64,000 nt of DNA from Caenimonas soli (GCF_013155545.1 NZ_JABJVV010000001.1:434001-498000), one strand, 5' to 3'; counted from the first letter of the stretch, positions 26,280-35,504 are shown. Translations and numbers: made by a program. The notes: generated from the sequence alone by a model not told the origin.

Positions 26280-27616
26280 CCGAACTGCGCACCATTGCGC
26301 GGCATGCGGGGACGGTGCTGGTCGGCCAGCTCGCCGTCATGGCTTTCGGCGTCACGGACACCATCGTGGCCGGGCGCTATTCCGAAGCGGCGCTGGCCGC
26401 GCTTTCGGTGGGCTCGGCTGTCTACATCAGCGTCTTCGTGGCCTTGATGGGGATGCTGCAGGCCTTGCTGCCCACCTGGGCCCAATTGCACGGCGGAAAG
26501 CGCAATGAAGAATTGGGCCGCTCGGTTCGCCAAGCCTTGTACCTGGGCGCCATGGGCGTGTCGGCAGGCGGCTTGGCCCTGCTATTTCCGGGCGCGCTGC
26601 TGCGATGGACCGAAGTACCCGCGGCACTTCAAGGCGAGGTCACCCGCTATCTGGCGGTGCTGGCCCTGGCGCTGCCACCCGCCCTGCTGTTCCGGATGTA
26701 CAGCACGCTCAATCAAAGCCTGGGCAAGCCGCAGCTGGTGACCTGGCTGCAGGCCCTGTCGCTGCTGGTGAAAATCCCGCTGACGATCTGGTTCGCGTTT
26801 GGCGGGCTGGGCCTGCCCGCGCTTGGCGCTGTCGGCTGCGCCTGGGCCACGGTGGTAGTGAACTACCTGTTCCTGGCCTGGGCGATCTGGCTGCTGCGCA
26901 CCCAGCCCCTGTACCAGCCCTACGCCATCTGGCGTGCGCTCGAGCGTCCGGATTGGCGCGCCATCGGCGAATTTGCGCGCCTGGGCGTACCGGGCGGCTT
27001 GGCGGTGATGGTCGAAGTGACCTCGTTCACCTTGATGGCGCTGTTCATCGCACGCCAGGGCACCCTCGCATCGGCCGCGCACCAGGTTGCCGCCAACCTG
27101 GCCGCAGTGCTCTACATGGTGCCGCTGTCACTGGCAATCGCCACCAGTGCCCGCGTCAGCTACTGGCTGGGCGCGGCCGATGCGCGCCGGGCCCGCCTGG
27201 CCATTCGCACCGGCTTCAAGCTGGGGCTGGTGATGGCGCTGGTGCTGGCAGCCACCGTCGCACTCGGCCGTTGGCGCATTGCCGCCATCTACTCCAGCAA
27301 CCCCGAGGTCGTGGCCGTCGCCGCCGGGCTGCTGGCCTGGCTCGCGGTCTACCATATCGGCGACGCGGCGCAGGCCCTGTGCGTGTTCGTGTTGCGTTGC
27401 TATCGCGTCGCCATCACGCCGCTGGTCGCTTATTGCCTGCTGTTGTGGGGCGTGGGACTGGCCGGCGGCTACGCACTGGCCTACAAGGACCTGGGTCCGT
27501 GGACGGCGCAGAACTCGCCCGCCGCCTTCTGGGCCGGCGGGACGATCGCACTCGCGCTGCTGGGCCTTATCCTGCCAGCGATTCTGTTGCGGGCGGTACG
27601 GTCGTACCGCGGCTGA
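26276..27616 (+). CDS. MATE family efflux transporter
   Basis: A 446-residue Na+/H+-coupled multidrug exporter with 12 predicted helices in two MatE repeats. Recognisable stretches are VGQLAVMAFGVTDTIVAGRYSEAALAALSVG (helix 1-2) and FARLGVPGGLAVMVEVTSFTLMALFIARQG at the start of the second half. The start is the GTG at 26276 overlapping the previous stop; the open frame extends further upstream but that part is antisense-like shadow. Its 3' end overlaps the converging phoR gene by 50 bases. Confidence 0.92.
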   Translation: MTELRTIARHAGTVLVGQLAVMAFGVTDTIVAGRYSEAALAALSVGSAVYISVFVALMGMLQALLPTWAQLHGGKRNEELGRSVRQALYLGAMGVSAGGLALLFPGALLRWTEVPAALQGEVTRYLAVLALALPPALLFRMYSTLNQSLGKPQLVTWLQALSLLVKIPLTIWFAFGGLGLPALGAVGCAWATVVVNYLFLAWAIWLLRTQPLYQPYAIWRALERPDWRAIGEFARLGVPGGLAVMVEVTSFTLMALFIARQGTLASAAHQVAANLAAVLYMVPLSLAIATSARVSYWLGAADARRARLAIRTGFKLGLVMALVLAATVALGRWRIAAIYSSNPEVVAVAAGLLAWLAVYHIGDAAQALCVFVLRCYRVAITPLVAYCLLLWGVGLAGGYALAYKDLGPWTAQNSPAAFWAGGTIALALLGLILPAILLRAVRSYRG

Positions 27617-28919
27617 CGGCACGCAGGCGGCTGGCGGGGAACTGGATCGCGAAGGTCGAGCCCACGCCGGGCGTACTCTGGATCTTCAGCTCACCGCCGT
27701 GCCTCTGCACCACGTGCTTCACGATGGCAAGGCCCAGGCCCGTGCCCCCGGTTTCCCGCGAGCGGCTGCGGTCCACCCGGTAGAAGCGTTCCGTCAACCT
27801 GGAGATGTGCTCGGGCGCGATGCCCGGGCCGGTGTCGCGCACCGAGAACTCGCCCCGGCCGTCGGTCAGCTCGCGCCACCGCACGTGGATGGTTCCACCC
27901 GGCGGCGTGTAGCGCACCGCATTGCTCACCAGGTTGGACAACGCGCTTTGCAATTCGCTGGGTGAACCGGCGATCTCTGCTGCCGGCGCCGGCTCGAAGC
28001 GCAGCGCATGCGCCTTCCCCAGGACGGCCGACAGCGCCTGACCCTCTTGCTCGCAGTGCGCCATCAGCACACTCACGGGGGTCCATTCGCCCGCGCCCGG
28101 CAAGGGGCTGCCTTCCAGCCGCGACAGCGTCAGCAGGTCGCTGACCAGGGTTTGCATGCGATGCGCCTGCTGCGCCATCAGGCCCAGGTAGCGCTTGCGG
28201 TCGTCTTCATCCAAGGGCAGGTTCTGCAAAGTCTCGACGAAGCCCATCAGCACCGTGAGCGGCGTGCGGATTTCGTGGGACACGTTGGCCACGAAGTCGC
28301 GCCGCATGATCTCGGCCTGCTCCACGGCCGTGACGTCGCGAGAGAGGAGCAGCTTGCGCCCTTCCCCGTAAGGGTGCAGGTGGACGGACAGCTTGACCGG
28401 CCGGGAAGGCGAGCTGCGCGGACCCTGAATGACGATCTCGTGCCCGCGCCCGCCGCTGTTGTAGTAAGCCGTGAAGGCCGGGTCGCGCACCAGGTTGGCG
28501 ATCTGCTGCATCATGTCGCGCTGCAGGTCGAAGCCGAACTGCTCGGCCGCGGTCTGGTTCGACCATTCGATCCGCCCCTGGGGATCGAGCAGCACCACGC
28601 CGTTGGGCGATGCCTGGATCGCCGAGAGAAATTCCTGCAGCCTGCGCCGCGAATCGACAGCCTCTTGCTCGCGCAGGCGCAGCGCGCGCCGCGCCCTATC
28701 CATCACTTCACCCCAGAGGCCGCCGATCTTGGGAGTGCCGGTGACATCGGCGCGCCGCAGCCAGGCCAGGACCCGGGCACCCCGCGCGCTGTCCACCGCG
28801 AGCCAGCCCAAAGCGCCGCCCACCAGCCCCACTTGCACGCCCCGCTGGTCACCCAACCACCACCCGAGCAGCCCGCCGGCAAGCTGCCAGCAGACAAGGG
28901 TGATCGGGCGCTTGACCAT
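27567..28919 (-). CDS. phoR: Phosphate regulon sensor histidine kinase PhoR
   Basis: A 450-residue membrane kinase. Two N-terminal helices with a short DUF3329-type region come first, then a PAS domain (about 90-190), the HisKA domain with phospho-acceptor His in FVANVSHEIRTPLTVLMG, and the ATPase with N box NLVSNAVRYTPPGG, G1 VRDTGPGIA and G2 GGTGLGLAIVKH. It phosphorylates PhoB when phosphate is short, under control of PhoU and PstSCAB. It is the last gene of the pst-pho operon, nine bases after phoB. The final part overlaps the converging MATE gene. Confidence 0.96.
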   Translation of the reverse strand: MVKRPITLVCWQLAGGLLGWWLGDQRGVQVGLVGGALGWLAVDSARGARVLAWLRRADVTGTPKIGGLWGEVMDRARRALRLREQEAVDSRRRLQEFLSAIQASPNGVVLLDPQGRIEWSNQTAAEQFGFDLQRDMMQQIANLVRDPAFTAYYNSGGRGHEIVIQGPRSSPSRPVKLSVHLHPYGEGRKLLLSRDVTAVEQAEIMRRDFVANVSHEIRTPLTVLMGFVETLQNLPLDEDDRKRYLGLMAQQAHRMQTLVSDLLTLSRLEGSPLPGAGEWTPVSVLMAHCEQEGQALSAVLGKAHALRFEPAPAAEIAGSPSELQSALSNLVSNAVRYTPPGGTIHVRWRELTDGRGEFSVRDTGPGIAPEHISRLTERFYRVDRSRSRETGGTGLGLAIVKHVVQRHGGELKIQSTPGVGSTFAIQFPASRLRAVSRGTTVPPATESLAG

Positions 28920-28928
28920 GGGGCCCGC

Positions 28929-29642
28929 TTAAGCGGCGGCACCGCTGGCCGCAGCGGAGTGCGCAGCCAGACGGTATCCGGCGCCGCGCACCGTTTCGAT
29001 CAGGAGGCCGGCGCCCCCCAACGATTCGCGCAGGCGCTTCACGTGCACGTCCACCGTGCGTTCCTCGATAAAGACATGGTCGCCCCAGACCTTGTCGAGA
29101 AGCTGCGAACGGCTGTGCACCCGCTCCGGATGCTTCATGAGGTAGTGCAGCAGTTTGAACTCGGTCGGGCCCACCTTCAGCGGCTGGCCCTGCCAGGTCA
29201 CGCGGTGCGTCGCGGCATCCAGCACCAGCGCGCCGATGGTGACGCTGTCGCTCACCTGCTCGGGCGCCCGCCGCCGCAGCACGGCGCGAATTCGGGCCAG
29301 CAGTTCCTGGGTCGAGAAGGGCTTGGTGATGTAGTCGTCGGCTCCGGCATCCAGGCCCGCCACCTTGTCGGGCTCGTCGCCGCGGGCCGTGAGCATGAGG
29401 ATGGGGATGCCCTTGGTGCGGGCTTCGGCGCGCCATTTTCGCGCCAGCTGCAGACCGCTTTGCCCGGGGAGCATCCAATCCAGCAGGATCACGTCGGGCA
29501 GCACGGCATCCAGCTCGCGCTGGGCGGCGGCACCGTCCTCGGCCCAAACCGGCTGCAGGCCGTTATGGCGCAGGTTGACGGAGATCAGCTCGGCGATGGA
29601 GGGCTCGTCTTCGACAATCAGGACGCGGGGCAGATTCTTCAT
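28929..29642 (-). CDS. phoB: Phosphate regulon response regulator PhoB
   Basis: A 237-residue OmpR-type activator. The receiver domain has the phosphorylation site in VILLDWMLPGQSG and the conserved Lys in ITKPFSTQEL. The C-terminal winged helix (about 135-225) carries DHVFIEERTVDVHVKRLRESL, the recognition helix of PhoB proteins that reads CTGTCAT-type half-sites. Such half-sites occur upstream of several genes in this window. It lies 12 bases after phoU. Confidence 0.97.
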   Translation of the reverse strand: MKNLPRVLIVEDEPSIAELISVNLRHNGLQPVWAEDGAAAQRELDAVLPDVILLDWMLPGQSGLQLARKWRAEARTKGIPILMLTARGDEPDKVAGLDAGADDYITKPFSTQELLARIRAVLRRRAPEQVSDSVTIGALVLDAATHRVTWQGQPLKVGPTEFKLLHYLMKHPERVHSRSQLLDKVWGDHVFIEERTVDVHVKRLRESLGGAGLLIETVRGAGYRLAAHSAAASGAAA

Positions 29643-29654
29643 TTCGCGAAATAG

Positions 29655-30356
29655 TCAGCGAACGATCGACTCGATCTCTTCCATGGAGGCATGCCGGATG
29701 TCGGCTCCCTTGACCACGTAGATGATGAATTCGGCAATATTCTTGGCATGGTCGCCTATACGCTCGATCGCCTTGGCCAGGAACAGCAGGTCGAGGCTGG
29801 GGGAGATGGTGCGCGGGTCTTCCATCATGTAGGTGATGAGCTTGCGCACGAAGCCATCGAACTCCTTGTCGATGGCGTCGTCCTCTTTCAGGATGGCTAG
29901 CGCGACATTGACATCCAGCCGGGCGAAGCCGTCGAGGGCCTTGCGCAGCAAGCCGGAAGCCAGGTCGGACGCGATGTTCAACTCGGATGCCGGCAGGTTG
30001 CGTGCCCCGCCGCTGCTGATGATGCGCCTGACCATGCGGGCGATCTTGTTGGCCTCGTCACCGGCACGCTCGAGGTTGGCGGTGGTCTTGGATATCGCTA
30101 TCAAGAGGCGCAGGTCGCGTGCCGTCGGCTGGCGCCGGGCGATGATCGAGGACAGCTCACGGTCGATCTCGACCTCCATGAGATTGACACGAGCCTCGAT
30201 CTCCATCACCTGGTTAGCCGCTTCCTCGTTGAACTGCGCCAGCGCATACACCGCGGTGCGGATCTGCGACTCGACCACGCCGCCCATCTCCATGACGCGG
30301 GTGGAAACGCCGCTGAGCTCGCTGTCGAACTGGCTGGACAAATGCTTATCGGTCAT
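29655..30356 (-). CDS. phoU: Phosphate signalling protein PhoU
   Basis: A 233-residue protein of two PhoU three-helix repeats. Metal-site motifs of the family (ERAGDEANKIARMVRR and ERIGDHAKNIAEFIIYV) occur once in each half. It mediates inhibition of PhoR by the Pst transporter in phosphate excess. It starts three bases after pstB. Confidence 0.97.
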   Translation of the reverse strand: MTDKHLSSQFDSELSGVSTRVMEMGGVVESQIRTAVYALAQFNEEAANQVMEIEARVNLMEVEIDRELSSIIARRQPTARDLRLLIAISKTTANLERAGDEANKIARMVRRIISSGGARNLPASELNIASDLASGLLRKALDGFARLDVNVALAILKEDDAIDKEFDGFVRKLITYMMEDPRTISPSLDLLFLAKAIERIGDHAKNIAEFIIYVVKGADIRHASMEEIESIVR

Positions 30357-30359
30357 AGA

Positions 30360-31154
30360 TTAGCCAAACCTTCCCGTGATGTAGTCTTCCGTTTCCTGAC
30401 GCTTGGGCTTCATGAAGATGTCGTTGGTCACACCATACTCGATGAGCTCCCCCAGGTACATGTAGGAGACGTAGTCCGACACCCGGGCGGCCTGCTGCAT
30501 GTTGTGCGTGACGATCAGCACCGTGACCCGGTTCTTGATCTCGGTGATGAGCTCCTCGATGGCGCCGGTCGCGATCGGGTCCAGTGCCGAAGTGGGCTCG
30601 TCGAACAGCACGATCTCCGGGTCGGTCGCCAGGGCGCGAGCAATGCACACACGCTGCTGCTGGCCGCCCGAGAGGTTGACCGCCAACTCGTCCAGCCGGT
30701 TCTTCACCTCGTTCCAGATCGCCGCGCCCTTGAGCGCCGCCTCGACCTTGTCCTCGAGGTAGCTGGCCGATTTTTCGCCGCGCACGCGCAGGCCATAGGC
30801 CACGTTCTCGAAGATCGACTTGGGGAACGGGTTCGGCTTCTGGAACACCATGGAGATGCGCATGCGCACCTCGATCGGATCCACCGAAGGATCGAGCAGG
30901 TCCACATTGTCGGGATGCAGCTCGATCTTGCCGTCGTAGCGATGGCCGGGATACAGGTCGTGCATGCGGTTGAAGCAACGCAGGTAGGTCGACTTGCCGC
31001 AGCCGCTGGGGCCGATCAGCGCGGTCACCTTGTTCTCGTATACCGGCATGCTGATGGACTTCAGCGCCTTGAAGTCGCCGTAGTAGAAGTCCAGGTCTTT
31101 CGACTGGGCCTTGAGCACGGGCGCGTTTTCCGGCAGGGTCAGGGTGGAGGGCAT
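30360..31154 (-). CDS. pstB: Phosphate import ATP-binding protein PstB
   Basis: A 264-residue ATPase with Walker [14 protein letters not shown], signature [14 protein letters not shown], Walker [17 protein letters not shown] and the PstB-specific MHDLYPG and [14 protein letters not shown] segments. It energises PstA and PstC. Confidence 0.98.
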   Translation of the reverse strand: MPSTLTLPENAPVLKAQSKDLDFYYGDFKALKSISMPVYENKVTALIGPSGCGKSTYLRCFNRMHDLYPGHRYDGKIELHPDNVDLLDPSVDPIEVRMRISMVFQKPNPFPKSIFENVAYGLRVRGEKSASYLEDKVEAALKGAAIWNEVKNRLDELAVNLSGGQQQRVCIARALATDPEIVLFDEPTSALDPIATGAIEELITEIKNRVTVLIVTHNMQQAARVSDYVSYMYLGELIEYGVTNDIFMKPKRQETEDYITGRFG

Positions 31155-31173
31155 GGCTTGTGGTTCTCTTTAA

Positions 31174-32115
31174 TTACCAATTGATGTTCTTGCGCAGGCG
31201 GTAACGCAGCCAGATCGCCACGGCGTTCATGCTCAGTGTCAGCAGCACCAGCACCAGGCTGGCGGCAGCGGCGTTGGCATGGAAGGCCGGGTCGGGGCGT
31301 GAGGTCCAGTTGAAGATCTGGATCGGCATCACCGTGAACGGCGAGAACAGCCATTCGAAGGGGCCAGAAGTCTCGCCGGCGAACGGCAGCGGCGGCAGGA
31401 AGGCGATGAACGTCAGCGCGCCGATGGTGATGATGGGCGCGGTTTCGCCGATGGCGCGCGACAGGCCGATGATCACGCCGGTAAGAATGCCGGGCATGCC
31501 GTAGGGGATGAGGTGGTCGCTGCAGACCTGCCACTTGGTGGCGCCGCAGGCGTAGGCACCCTCGCGCACGGTCTGGGGTATCGCACGCAGCGCCTCGCGG
31601 GTCGCGACGATGACGATGGGCAGGATCAGCAGCGCCAGCGTCAGGCCGGCCGACAGAATGCTCTGCCCGAACCCGAAGGTGTAGACGAACAGGCCCAGGG
31701 CCAGCAGGCCATAAACGATGGACGGCACGCCGGCGAGATTGGTGATGTTGATCTCGATGATGTCGGTGAACCAGTTCTTGCGCGCGTATTCTTCCAGGTA
31801 GATCGCGCTGGCAATTCCCACGGGGATCGCGAATAGCGCTGTCACCAGCATCACGAGCAGCGAGCCCACCCAGGCCGAGAGAATGCCCGCCTGCCCTGCC
31901 CTGCGCGACGGGAAGCTGGTGAAGAACTCCGACGTGAGGCGCGGGAAACCGTCGATGGCCATCTCGACGAAGAGCGCCACCAGCGTGAGGATGCCCACGG
32001 CCATGGCAGCCAGGCCCACGATGCCGAAGATCACGTCCCAGCGTTTGTGGGACCGGATGATGGCGCGCAGCTTGGCCGTTTTCTGGGCGGGGGACAGGGA
32101 TGCGTGATCCGTCAT
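31174..32115 (-). CDS. pstA: Phosphate ABC transporter permease PstA
   Basis: A 313-residue inner-membrane permease with about six helices; the coupling loop reads EALRAIPQTVREGAYACGATKWQV. The start overlaps the pstC stop as TGATG. It forms the phosphate channel with PstC. Confidence 0.97.
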   Translation of the reverse strand: MTDHASLSPAQKTAKLRAIIRSHKRWDVIFGIVGLAAMAVGILTLVALFVEMAIDGFPRLTSEFFTSFPSRRAGQAGILSAWVGSLLVMLVTALFAIPVGIASAIYLEEYARKNWFTDIIEINITNLAGVPSIVYGLLALGLFVYTFGFGQSILSAGLTLALLILPIVIVATREALRAIPQTVREGAYACGATKWQVCSDHLIPYGMPGILTGVIIGLSRAIGETAPIITIGALTFIAFLPPLPFAGETSGPFEWLFSPFTVMPIQIFNWTSRPDPAFHANAAAASLVLVLLTLSMNAVAIWLRYRLRKNINW

Positions 32116-33080
32116 CAGTAAGCCTCGCGGAATTTGCGGCGCAGCCAGTAGCCCAGCAGGTTGAACATCAGGGTCAACAGCATCAGGGTCAGGCCGGCGG
32201 CGAAGATGGTTTGATAGCCCACGCTGCCATGCGGCAGGTCACCCAGCGCCACCTGCACGATATAGGACGTGATGGTGGCGGCGGGCTCCAGCGGGTTGAG
32301 CGTGAGATTGGGTTGCATGCCGGCGGCAACCGCCAGGATCATGGTCTCGCCCACGGCACGCGAGATCCCCAGGATATAGGCCGAGGCGATTCCCGAAAAG
32401 GCGGCGGGCACCACGACGCGGGTCGCCGTCTGGAACCGGGTGGACCCCATGGCATAGGCGCCTTCGCGCAGGCTCATGGGCACGGCCCGCATCGCGTCCT
32501 CGGACAGCGAGGAAACGTAGGGGATGATCATGATCCCCATTACGATGCCGGCGGAAAGGATGTTGAAGGTCGGCAGGTCGGGGTAGATCTTCTGGATCAG
32601 CGGCGTGACCACCAGCAGGGCGAAAAAGCCATAGATGATGGTCGGGATGCCGGAGAGCAGTTCCAGCACCGGCTTGAGCACTTCACGAGTGCGATACCCC
32701 GCGAATTCGGAGAGATAGATCGCGATGATGGTCCCAAGCGGAATGGCGATAGCCAGCGCTACGAGGGAACTGCTGAGCGTGCCCGACAGCAGCACGGCAA
32801 TCCCGAAATGCGCGTCGTCGAAGAGGGGTGTCCATTGGGTGTCGCTCAGGAAGGTCCACAGCGGAACGTGGCTGAAAAAGACGACCGATTCCTTGACCAG
32901 GATATAGACGATGGCTAGCGTCGTGAAGACCGAAACGCAGGCCGCCAGCAGCAGCACGGCTTCGATTACCTTGTCTTTGCGCTTGCGGGCCGCCTTCATC
33001 TGAGCGAGCTCGGCCAGCCGGGCGTCGCCAGTCATGGGAACAGAGGACACGATGCGATCCGGAGTGGTGATGGCGCTCAT
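32115..33080 (-). CDS. pstC: Phosphate ABC transporter permease PstC
   Basis: A 321-residue inner-membrane permease with a long cytoplasmic N-terminus and about six helices; the coupling loop reads EDAMRAVPMSLREGAYAMGSTRF. It follows pstS after 84 bases that contain a hairpin with a U tract, which should lower its expression relative to pstS. Confidence 0.97.
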   Translation of the reverse strand: MSAITTPDRIVSSVPMTGDARLAELAQMKAARKRKDKVIEAVLLLAACVSVFTTLAIVYILVKESVVFFSHVPLWTFLSDTQWTPLFDDAHFGIAVLLSGTLSSSLVALAIAIPLGTIIAIYLSEFAGYRTREVLKPVLELLSGIPTIIYGFFALLVVTPLIQKIYPDLPTFNILSAGIVMGIMIIPYVSSLSEDAMRAVPMSLREGAYAMGSTRFQTATRVVVPAAFSGIASAYILGISRAVGETMILAVAAGMQPNLTLNPLEPAATITSYIVQVALGDLPHGSVGYQTIFAAGLTLMLLTLMFNLLGYWLRRKFREAY

Positions 33081-33106
33081 TGTAGTTTTTGAAGAGAGTC
33101 CGGCCG

Positions 33107-33152
33107 AAAAACAGGAGGCCAGCCTGCTGGTGGTGTCCGCGCAGGCTGGCCT
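33107..33152 (-). terminator. Intercistronic hairpin/attenuator between pstS and pstC
   Basis: A perfect 12-base-pair inverted repeat (33116-33127 and 33141-33152, 13-base loop) is followed on the minus strand by CCTGTTTTT. It lies 12 bases after the pstS stop and upstream of pstC. It can partly terminate transcription and stabilise pstS mRNA, fitting the need for more binding protein than permease. Confidence 0.75.
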
Positions 33153-33164
33153 TCTGGGGTGCGA

Positions 33165-34166
33165 TTACTGGGAGGCTTCGCGCTTGAGCAGTTCGGCAAT
33201 CGTGATGCCGACCTCGTTCTTGCCACCGAACACGGTGCCCTTCTTGCCCTTGGCGATGTGGTCGGATGCGGTCTTGTAAGCATCGGCCGGCAGCGGCACG
33301 TACTTCACTTCCTTGGCCATCTTGGCAGCGTTGGCCATGTAGAAGTCCACGAATTTCTTGACTTCGGGCTTGGCGATCGCCTTGGCGTTCACGTAGATGA
33401 AGATCGGGCGGGCGAGCGGCTGGTAGGTGCCGTTCAGGACCGTCGCTTCGCTGGGAGCGACGGCGGGCTTGCCGTCCTTCTCGACGATCGGCAGGGCCTT
33501 GAGCTTGTTCTGGTTCTCGGCGTAGTACGCATAGCCGAAGTAGCCGATGGCGTTCACGTCGCCGGCCACACCCTGCACCAGGACGTTATCGTCTTCCGAC
33601 GCGGTGAAATCGCCGCGGCTGGACTTGGCCTTGCCGACGATGGCTTCGGTGAAGTAGTCGAACGTGCCCGAATCGGAGCCGGCGCCGAACAGCTTGATCG
33701 GCTGGTCGGGCCAGGCCGGGTTGACCTGGTTCCAGCGGGTGATCTTGCCCTGGGCAGCGGGTTCCCACATCTTCTTGAGCTCGGCCACGGTGGCTTGCTT
33801 CAGCCAGGTGTTGCGCGGGTTGATGACCACGGTGAGCGCGTCGAACGCCACCGGCAGCTCGAAGTACTCGATGCCGGCCGCCTTGCAGGCGTCCATTTCC
33901 GACTTGGTGATCGGGCGCGAGGCATTGGAAATGTCGGTCTCGTTGCGGCAGAACTTCTTGAAGCCGCCGCCCGTGCCGGACACGCCAACGGTGACTTTCA
34001 GGCCCTTGTTGGCCTTCTGGAATTCCTCGGCGACCGCTTCGGTGACCGGGTAAACGGTGCTGGAACCGTCGATCTTGACGACCTGGGCCGCGGCCGGCAG
34101 CGCGGCAGCGCCGAGCAGCGCGAAGGCCGAGGTGGCCAACATCGTCTTGAGGGTGAAAGTTTGCAT
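33165..34166 (-). CDS. pstS: Phosphate-binding protein PstS
   Basis: A 333-residue periplasmic phosphate receptor. The signal peptide ends near LPAAAQ; the mature protein starts VVKIDGSSTVYPVTEAVAEEF, the typical phosphate-binding loop, and contains GVSGTGGGFKKFCRNETDISNASRPI. It is the first gene of pstSCAB-phoUBR and has a well-matched Pho box 57 bases upstream. Confidence 0.97.
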   Translation of the reverse strand: MQTFTLKTMLATSAFALLGAAALPAAAQVVKIDGSSTVYPVTEAVAEEFQKANKGLKVTVGVSGTGGGFKKFCRNETDISNASRPITKSEMDACKAAGIEYFELPVAFDALTVVINPRNTWLKQATVAELKKMWEPAAQGKITRWNQVNPAWPDQPIKLFGAGSDSGTFDYFTEAIVGKAKSSRGDFTASEDDNVLVQGVAGDVNAIGYFGYAYYAENQNKLKALPIVEKDGKPAVAPSEATVLNGTYQPLARPIFIYVNAKAIAKPEVKKFVDFYMANAAKMAKEVKYVPLPADAYKTASDHIAKGKKGTVFGGKNEVGITIAELLKREASQ

Positions 34167-34222
34167 GGCGAAATCCTTGTAGTAAGGGTTACTGCTGATG
34201 GGGAGGACTTTATGTCCGTCTT

Positions 34223-34240
34223 GTGACGGTTTCGTGACAG
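34223..34240 (-). promoter_or_regulatory. Pho box upstream of pstS
   Basis: On the minus strand CTGTCAC (34234-34240), GAAA and CCGTCAC (34223-34229) match the PhoB consensus of two seven-base half-sites separated by four bases. A weaker third half-site follows in phase at 34212-34218. PhoB binding here should activate the pst operon. Confidence 0.88.
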
Positions 34241-34244
34241 TACT

Positions 34245-34571
34245 TTAGGCCGCTACCTTGCAGTTCTTGCCCTGCGGCTTGCCCTCATGCGTCAGGGAGA
34301 CGCCCTCGGCGCCCTGCGTGACGAGCTTGTAGCCGTCGCCCTCGTACACGCCGTCGCCCTTACGGTCGAGTTCGGCCGAGCCTTGGTGGGCGCGCACGCG
34401 CACCGAATCACCGCCTTCGGCAGCGCGGGCGCTGAAGGTCTTGCCGTCGGCGCAGGCGAAGCTCACGAACTTGCCCGGGGCCATGCCCGTGGGAGCCGAT
34501 TGGGTGGCACAGCCGGCCAGTGCGGCCACGGCGAGGGAAGCGAGGGAAGCGAGAACCAGTTTCATATCCAT
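34245..34571 (-). CDS. MliC-like lipoprotein (C-type lysozyme inhibitor family), Pho-box controlled
   Basis: A 108-residue lipoprotein with lipobox LAGC (signal about 20 residues). The mature part has the pattern of the MliC/PliC family: FVSFACADGKTF near the start, a central SVRVRAHQGSAELDR, YEGDGYKLVTQGAEGVSLTHEG, and a final Cys in GKNCKVA that would pair with the first. Family members block host or predator C-type lysozymes. The start may be 34571 or the in-frame ATG at 34565. Four in-phase PhoB half-sites lie 44 bases upstream, so it should be induced in phosphate starvation. The MliC assignment is by pattern only. Confidence 0.75.
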   Translation of the reverse strand: MDMKLVLASLASLAVAALAGCATQSAPTGMAPGKFVSFACADGKTFSARAAEGGDSVRVRAHQGSAELDRKGDGVYEGDGYKLVTQGAEGVSLTHEGKPQGKNCKVAA

Positions 34572-34614
34572 TCATCTCCATAGGTAACAGACAGTAGGAG
34601 TCTGGCCGGGCCCG

Positions 34615-34654
34615 ATGACAGAATCGTGAAGGCTTTGTGACGGTTGCGTGACGC
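34615..34654 (-). promoter_or_regulatory. Double Pho box upstream of the MliC-like gene
   Basis: Four half-sites repeat with exact 11-base period on the minus strand: GCGTCAC (34648-34654), CCGTCAC (34637-34643), CCTTCAC (34626-34632) and CTGTCAT (34615-34621), each separated by four bases. This is two adjacent Pho boxes ending 44 bases before the start codon. Confidence 0.85.
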
Positions 34655-34659
34655 GCCGC

Positions 34660-35133
34660 TCAGGCTTTGAAGTGCATCCGCACCACCAGATGGGCCTCGT
34701 AGCGCTCCCAAGCCATCGGGATGACGAACGGGACGGCCGCGCCAGCCCTTCCCGTCGGTTCAGCACGCCCGGTCAGAACCTTAGGCGGCGATATCTCCAT
34801 GCTCTCGCCGAAATGCCGCCGCGCGTAGCCGGACATCTGGTTGGCGATCTCGCCGACGATGTCGCGGTGGCTGGCGTCGGAATAGTCGCTCTCTCCCATC
34901 AGCAGCAGCACATGGGAGAGCAATCCGCGCGGGGCGGAGAACGCGACGCTGCCCTGGTATTTGCCGTCGAGCTCGATCAACCCCTGGTAGTCGTCCCAGA
35001 CCACGACGTCTTGGGAATCTAATAAATAGGCGGTGCGAACCGAGGCCCGCTTCCTGGTCGTCTGTTCAAAGAACGAACCGGCGGCATCGGAGAAGATCTT
35101 GATGTCTTCGGCCTTGAGTCGTGCCGCGCTCAT
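34660..35133 (-). CDS. CheX-like chemotaxis phosphatase-family protein
   Basis: A 157-residue protein matching the CheX/CheC fold: the motif DIVGEIANQMSGYARRHFG contains the paired Glu95 and Asn98 that CheX uses to dephosphorylate CheY-P, followed by the phosphatase helix. The N-terminal helix-strand region (IKIFSDAAGSFFEQTT) is also typical. It overlaps the upstream response-regulator gene as ATGA, so it most likely acts on that regulator. The start at 35133 is fixed by this overlap. Confidence 0.82.
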   Translation of the reverse strand: MSAARLKAEDIKIFSDAAGSFFEQTTRKRASVRTAYLLDSQDVVVWDDYQGLIELDGKYQGSVAFSAPRGLLSHVLLLMGESDYSDASHRDIVGEIANQMSGYARRHFGESMEISPPKVLTGRAEPTGRAGAAVPFVIPMAWERYEAHLVVRMHFKA

Positions 35134-35504
35134 TCCATCAGCTCCCGCAAGGACTCGACCAGCTGCTCATCCGAAAAGGGCTTGAGCAGGAAGCCATGGG
35201 CGCCGCGCGTCAGCGCCTTGAGTGCCGTGGCCCGGTCGCTCAGGGCTGAGACCACCAGCACCCGCGAATCGGGGACTACCTTGCGCAGGGCCTGCAGGCA
35301 GGCAGGCCCATCCATCCTGGGCATGGTCAGGTCCATGGTGACGAAGTCGGGTTTGTGTATTTGCGCCTGCTGCACGGCCTGGAAGCCGTCGGCCGCCAGG
35401 GCCACCACGTTGACGCCTTGCAGACGCTCGTCGGTCGCCAGGCGGGCAATCCGGTTGCGGAAGATCATCGAATCGTCCACGATCATCAATCTGCGCCCCG
35501 TCAT
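35130..35504 (-). CDS. Single-domain CheY-like response regulator
   Basis: A 124-residue receiver domain with no output domain. The phosphorylation site is Asp58 in FVTMDLTMPRMDGP, the acidic pair is at residues 10-11 (IVDDSMIF), and the conserved Lys is in GFLLKPFSDEQL. It overlaps the kinase stop and the CheX-like start by four bases each. It should receive phosphate from the kinase at 35501-37540 and be switched off by the CheX-like protein. No flagellar or pilus genes are near, so the target is unknown. Confidence 0.92.
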   Translation of the reverse strand: MTGRRLMIVDDSMIFRNRIARLATDERLQGVNVVALAADGFQAVQQAQIHKPDFVTMDLTMPRMDGPACLQALRKVVPDSRVLVVSALSDRATALKALTRGAHGFLLKPFSDEQLVESLRELME

